A program made the translations under genes and the position numbers. From Oreohelix idahoensis (Eukaryota; Mollusca; Gastropoda; Stylommatophora; Oreohelicidae), in contig JAMPIV010017555.1 of NCBI GenBank assembly GCA_024509875.1, positions 62,001 to 126,000 of the forward strand: a stretch of DNA of 64,000 nucleotides. The letters run 5' to 3'. The notes under the pieces are model-generated. The model was not told the origin of the DNA, ran no database searches, and saw only the letters and a list, made by a program, of their open reading frames with translations. Positions 58,993 to 64,000 of the stretch are shown one piece after another. Every line of letters begins with the position of its first letter. Positions within the stretch are counted from its first letter, which is position 1.

Positions 58993-61900
58993 TTATGTTA
59001 GTCTATGGGTACGAAGGTGACTGAAGAGCCCGATGCGGGCCTGGAAAGATCTTGGACAGTGTGGGCAGGGAATGTTTGCTTCATGTGAAGGTTTTATTTC
59101 ACGGTCCTTTCTAGCTTGTCTCCGCTGTTCCGCTGCTGCTCTTCTGGATGATTCGCATGCTGCTGCACCTTTACGAAGAGATGTGCGCCAAGCAGTTCGG
59201 TCTTGCGCAGCAGCTTCCCATGTGTCTGGGTTTATGTCAAAGGTTTTCAATGACGTCTTTAACGTGTCTTTGAAGCGCTTCTTTTGGCCACCATGGGAGC
59301 GTTTACCCTTCTGCATCTCACCATAAAAGAGTATCTTTGGCAGTCGATGGTCTGGCATGCGGACTACATGACCTGCCCAGCGAATTTGTGACTGCATCAG
59401 AATAGTATCAATACTAGGGATACCAGCTCTGTCAAGAACGGCGGTACCGGGATCTTGTCTTGCCATTTGATGTTCATTATCTTCCTGAGACAGACTGTAT
59501 GGAAGTGGTTTAGCTTCTTTACGTGGCGCCTGTATACAGTCCATGTTTCACATGCATATAGCAGCACTGGAAGCACCGCAGCTCTGTACACCCTCAGCTT
59601 TGTCTGTAGACTAATGCCACTTCGATGCCAAACGTTGGTGTATAGTCTGCCAAATGTGCTGCTGGCTTTGGAGATCCTGGTGTTCACCTCATCATCAATG
59701 ACAATGTTCTGGGATAGTGTGCTACCAAGGTATGTGAATCTGTTCACAACATTCAGTTTCTCACCATTAACCTTGATGACTGGCTCAGTATAAACTGTGC
59801 CAGGAGCTGGTTGGTACATGATTTCTGTTTTCTTCGTGTTGATGGTAAGCCCAAAGTTGGCGCAGGCTTCGGAGAATCTATCCACACTATGCTGCAGATC
59901 AGCCTCTGAGCCAGCATTGAGGGCACAATCATCAGCAAACAGAAGATCTCTGATGGTGTGTGATTTGACCTTGGTTTTTTGCTTGAAGCCTCCTAAGGTT
60001 AAACAATTTTCCATCAATACGATAACTAATGTCGATTCCTGTGTCCCCGTCTCTAAAAGCATCAGTCAGCATAGCAGAAAACATGATACTGAACAGAGTC
60101 GGTGCAAGTACGCACCCTTGTTTAACTCCATTTGAGACGGGGAAAGGCTCTGATAGCTCACCGTTTTCCTGAACTCTAGCCTGCATTCCATCATGCAGTT
60201 GCTGCACTATTGTGATAAATTTCTTTGGGCAGCCGTATTTTGCCATGATCTTCCATAGACCCTCTCTACTGACCGTGTCGAACGCCTTTGTCAAATCGAT
60301 GAAAGCTGTGTACAGGTCACAGTGCTGTTCTTGGCATTTTTCTTGTAGCTGTCTTGCAGCGAACACCATATCTGTGGTTCCACGTTCTTTCCGGAATCCA
60401 CACTGACTTTCAGGTAAAAGACCTTTGTCAAGATGAGCCGTAAGGCGATTCAAAAGGATTCTGGCGAATATCTTCCCAGCGATTGATAAAAGAGAGATGC
60501 CTCGATGATTGTTGCAGTCTTGGCGATTACCTTTACGTTTATATAGATGTATAATTGAGGCATCTTTGAGATCGTGTGGGATGGTTTCACTCTGCCACAT
60601 TTGCTGGAAGATCATATGAAGTTTCTCTATCAGAACTGCACCGCCATCTTTATAAACCTCAACAGGAATTGAATCGGAGCCAGGGGCCTTTCCACTAGAC
60701 AGTTGACGAATCGCTTTTTTTAGTTTCCTCCAGAGTTGGTACATCATCTAATGCTTCATTTATAGGAATTTGGGGCAGGCGGATGATGGCTTCGTCGTTA
60801 ATAGATGATGGCTGGTTCAAGATATTATTAAAATGTTCAGCCCAGCGTTTGGAGAATTTTTTCCTTGTCTGTAATTAGTGTTTTTCCATCTGCATTAAGG
60901 AGGGGAAATGATCCTGATGATGTTGGACCATAGACCGCTTTGAGTGCAAGGTAAAAGTTTTTCAAGTCATGGCTGTCAGCAAAGCCTTGGATCTCATCTG
61001 CTTTATTACTCAGCCATGAATCCCGCATCTGGCGTAGTTTATGTTGGACGATTCTACGCATGTTGTTGAAAGCGTCTTTCTTGGATGTAGATTTTGGATC
61101 ATTTAAATATGCTTTATGGAGATGGTGTTCTCAGCCAACATCTGCTTTATATCATCTGAGTTCTCATCAAACCAGTCATTTTGTTTCTTGATGGAAGGAC
61201 CCAGGACCTCTGTAGCAGTGTTGTAGATCTGCTCACTTAGGGCTGCCCAATTTGTTTCCACACTTTGGCCGTCTAGCGAGATAGATTTGAGACGGTCTTC
61301 TAAGGTGTCAGTAAATGACTGTTTGATTTTTTGTCTTCTTTAGTTTGGTGACATCCAGCCTCTTTTGAGTTTTCTTCCCCTGAGGGCGCCTGGCTGGTTG
61401 GATACGAATTTTAAGTTTAGATACAATGAGGCGATGATCAGTCCAGCATTCGGCACCACACATGGACTTGGTCACCCGGACATCTTGCCTGTCCTTCTTC
61501 CTAACAATTACATAGTCAATTAGGTGCCAATGCTTTGAGCGAGGGTGCATCCAGGAGGTCCTGTTGCGGGTAGGAAGTCGAAAAATGGTGTTGGTGACAA
61601 GGAGGTCATGTTCTGCGCAAGTCTGGAGGAGACGAAGTCCATTACTGTTACAGCGACCCACGCCGTACCTACCAATAGTGCCATTCCAGGAGATGTTATC
61701 TGAGCCTACTCTTGCATTAAAGTCACCAAGAATGATGAGCTTATCTGCTTTAGGAACTGATGCAATGACTGCATGTAGTTCTTCGTAAAACTTATCCTTG
61801 ACATCATCCTGGTTTTGTCATAGTTGGTGCCTACGCGCTAATGATGGTGGCATTTTTTCTTCCATAGAACAGGGGGATCTTGACCGTCATGAGTCGGTCA

Positions 61901-62190
61901 TTTATTCCCTTTGGGGGCCCCGCTAACTTGCTGACAATTGCTGTTTTGATTGCAAATCCAACCCCTGCTTCTCGTCTTTCTTCAGTTCCTCTTCCGCTCC
62001 AAAAGAATGTATAACCTGCACCCTTTTCGCAAAGTTGGCCCTCGCCTGCAAGTCGAGTTTTCACTCAGTGCTGCTATGTCAATGTTGTACCTGGCCAGTT
62101 CTCTCCCAATCAGGGCAGTTCGTCTCTCAGGTCTGTTTGCGTTAAAGTCTTTGTCAAGTAAAGTGCGCACATTCCATGCGCCTAGAATGA
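58993..62190 (-). pseudogene. LINE endonuclease-reverse transcriptase, frameshifted
   Basis: Successive minus-strand frames give a full ORF2 order. An apurinic-type endonuclease starts near 62190 (LGAWNVRTLLD, ERRTALIGRELARYNIDIAAL, EAGVGFAIKT, DYVIVRKKDRQDV, AECWTDHRLIVSKL). RT follows from ~60750 (GSDSIPVEVYK, NHRGISLLSIAGKIFARIL, QCGFRKERGTTDM, FIDLTKAFDTVSREGLW, GVKQGCVLAPTLF, LLFADD). The C-terminus has IRWAGHVVRMPDHRLPKILFY's surroundings and a final C2H2 finger (CPHCPRSFQARIGLFSHLRTH). At least six frameshifts separate the segments. The clade is not assigned; the C-terminal finger is common in invertebrate and flatworm LINEs. Confidence 0.88.
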
Positions 62191-63058
62191 GGGGGAAAAA
62201 TCTGTCCTTTCTTTTTCTTATATGTCGACCGCCGAAGTAGGGTACCCACCAACCGCGGTAAGCTGGTTAGGTAATGGTGAAGCAGGCAATGTTTAGGGCA
62301 CCTTTTCTAGCCCCTTCCTCATGCCATGGAGGTGAGCAGTGCTTTCCTAAAGAGGGCTGCTCAGACACTCAGGGGGCTGCCGAATCCCACTGCTGCTCCG
62401 ATCAGTGGAAGACGACCATATGGCCTGAGCCGCCTGTGTGTGTAGGTCTGCGACTACGACTGCCAGCGTACCCACGCCTGCCGCTTCGCCGCTCGCCCAT
62501 CGCACAGGGGACTTGTTGTGAGTGGATGGATGAATGGATGAATGGATGAAAGAGTGACTTGCGCGGTGATTTGGATTAAAGTGAGGAAGAGTTGCGCAAT
62601 TCGTCGACCTCACTCTCTCGCCTGGGTCCATCTCAATCCAGTGGCAAGACAAGTCAAGACGACTGGAGATGAAGTCAGGTGCAGTGGATGACCAGGGCTT
62701 TCTACGTGCCTCGCCGTGCTCCTTACGCTCCACAGCGCGTTGCTGGTAATCGCCGTCATGCCCGTTGAACCAACAGGTGGTTTCTTCCGCGCAGTCTATC
62801 GAATCCAGACTTCGCATGCATGGGAAGGCAGACCCTAACTCACCGAAGGTTTATAACCATTCGGCTACCCTCACCTAGTTTAGCCGGCCTGTCAAAGCCG
62901 TTGTCTGGGGGTGGCCGCTGTCGCATGCTGACAGCTACGAGGAGCCACAGGTGAGAGCTGGATGCCAGGTTTGGACCAAAGGTGGCTGAGCTGCCCTAAA
63001 AAGGGCATGACAGCTCCTTCACCAGAGGTACTACCAATACCTGACTTCCCAACACCCC
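62191..63058 (-). other. LINE 5' region
   Basis: GC-richer than the surroundings. A 156-codon minus frame (62347-62817) lacks a recognisable ORF1 domain and has low-complexity SFIHSSIHPSTH repeats from a TGGATGAA microsatellite (62520-62550). Probably 5' untranslated. Confidence 0.45.
62796..62867 (-). promoter_or_regulatory. tRNA-like Pol III-type promoter in LINE 5' region
   Basis: On minus, TAGCCGAATGG (62867-62857) matches the A box at 10 of 11 positions and GGATTCGATAG (62806-62796) resembles a B box. They span ~72 nt, the spacing of a tRNA. This could be a SINE fused to the LINE 5' end or an internal promoter. Confidence 0.5.
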
Positions 63059-63640
63059 CTCTAACTACAGTGACGGTTCCATGAATCACTAAGTCAATGA
63101 TGATCGATACTCGCACACAAGGTCTAGTGTTTACAAACATCTCTAACTACAGCGATGGTTCCATGAACACTAAGTCAATGATAATCACTACTCACACACA
63201 ATGTCAAGTATTTACAAACATCTCTAACTACAGTGACGGTTCCTATATATCACTAAGTCAATGATGATCAATACTCACACACAAGGTCAAGTATTTACAA
63301 ACATCTCTAACTACAGCGATGGTTCCATGAACCACTAATTCAATGATAATCACTACTTACACACAAGGTCAAGTATCTACACACATCTCTAACTACAGTG
63401 ACGGTTCCATGAATCACTAAGTCAGTGATAATCACTACTCACACACAAGGTCAAGTGTTTACAAATATCTCTAACTACAGATATGGTCCCATGAACCACT
63501 AAGTCAATGATAATCACTACTCACACACAAGGTCAAGCATTTACAAACATCTCTAACTACAGTGACGGTTCCATGAACCACTAAGTCAATGATGATCAAT
63601 TCTCGCACACAAGGTCAAGTATTTATAAACATCTCATCGA
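63059..63640. repeat. ~82-bp satellite, right part
   Basis: About seven units, with CTAACTACAG recurring near 63061, 63144, 63224, 63307, 63389, 63470 and 63553. Small differences between units. Confidence 0.9.
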
Positions 63641-63740
63641 TGTAATTCTCATCGATGGTAAATTCTGAGATAAGTGGGATGGTAGAATAGAAGAGGGGGA
63701 CACATAAGTACGTGTCGGGAAACTGAGTAGAGCATTTCGT

Positions 63741-64000
63741 TTCTATTCATTACCATAGTTATTGGTGGTACCAACAGAAAGTACTATCTCTGGAACCAAG
63801 AGAATGTAGAACTGGACTGACGTTGTGCGAGACGCCATCATAAGAGGGTCTTGTAGACAGACGCAGGACCAGCTTGGCCGTTACTCCTTGACTTTCTAGG
63901 AACGTGCGGCGCCTTTAACCTTGACAAGCGACGAGTGTGAGCAGTATAAAAAGAACCCATCAGCGGGAGCAGAAACTACTATTGGCCGCTAAGTGAAAAA
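63741..64000 (+). repeat. Dispersed repeat family 2, copy 2 (runs off window)
   Basis: Direct diverged copy of 37022-37280. It contains GTATAAAAAG near 63943, followed by a purine-rich end. It continues beyond the window. Confidence 0.65.

Larger units (their letters stand above)
58933..63058 (-). mobile_element. Near full-length LINE inserted in satellite
   Basis: 4126 bp on minus, flanked by CTCTAACTACAGTG on both sides (58919-58932 and 63059-63072), consistent with a 14-bp target duplication, although the satellite unit itself contains this sequence. The minus 3' end has no poly-A and carries a hairpin CATCAC-CC-GTGATG (58944-58957). The 5' ~870 bp (62190-63058) is non-coding or ORF1-like with a tRNA-like promoter. 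Confidence 0.85.

Overview
The window is eukaryotic (metazoan) DNA made almost entirely of transposable elements. It is AT-rich and has no operons or ribosome binding sites. It holds Gypsy-type LTR elements with ~2 kb LTRs, Tc1 and mariner transposons, a Helitron, hAT pieces, three kinds of MITE, LINEs, tRNA-derived SINE-like repeats, minisatellites and a ~600 bp AT array. This mix, and the kinds of LINE and Gypsy proteins, suggests a marine invertebrate, most likely a mollusc or other lophotrochozoan; that assignment is an inference. I found no convincing conserved host gene. The only plausible one is a short secreted-protein-like ORF at 45670-46101.

Layout: 1-1250 holds AT-rich ~511 bp direct repeats. 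1260-8990 looks like a non-autonomous LTR element: direct terminal repeats, a coiled-coil/basic orphan ORF (2780-4681, two stops), no pol, and hAT-like and piggyBac-like MITEs inside. 9088-9686 is an AT microsatellite. 9745-10192 holds a dispersed repeat and a LINE tail. 10797-11258 is a large inverted repeat with a tRNA-like core. 11981-13460 is an intact Tc1 transposon. 13828-14283 is a minisatellite. 14954-16644 is a broken copy of an uncharacterised invertebrate gene family.

16982-25984 (minus) and 28598-36823 (plus) are two related Gypsy elements with perfect 5-bp target duplications. Their domain order is unusual: gag, (protease), integrase pieces, then RT-RNase H, as in Gmr1-like elements. 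In both, the integrase catalytic core is replaced by a basic segment, and the plus copy also lacks protease. 26697-27548 is an internally deleted mariner. 36829-38493 holds SINE- and LINE-derived repeats. 38913-43330 is a broken Helitron (minus) with ~2.6 kb of unrecognised DNA inside. 46429-53028 is a mariner split by a nested LTR element (47261-52933) that carries an orphan acidic ORF.

53674-53841 is a Harbinger-like palindromic MITE. 54996-58200 is a LINE split by a hAT transposase pseudogene. 58933-63058 is a nearly full-length LINE inserted in an ~82 bp satellite array (58760-63640); its 5' region has a tRNA-like promoter. 63741-64000 is a dispersed repeat shared with 37022-37280. Nested insertions with intact target duplications let several insertion orders be read directly. 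The most notable systems are the integrase-core-less Gypsy subfamily and the two LTR elements that carry proteins unlike known gag or pol.
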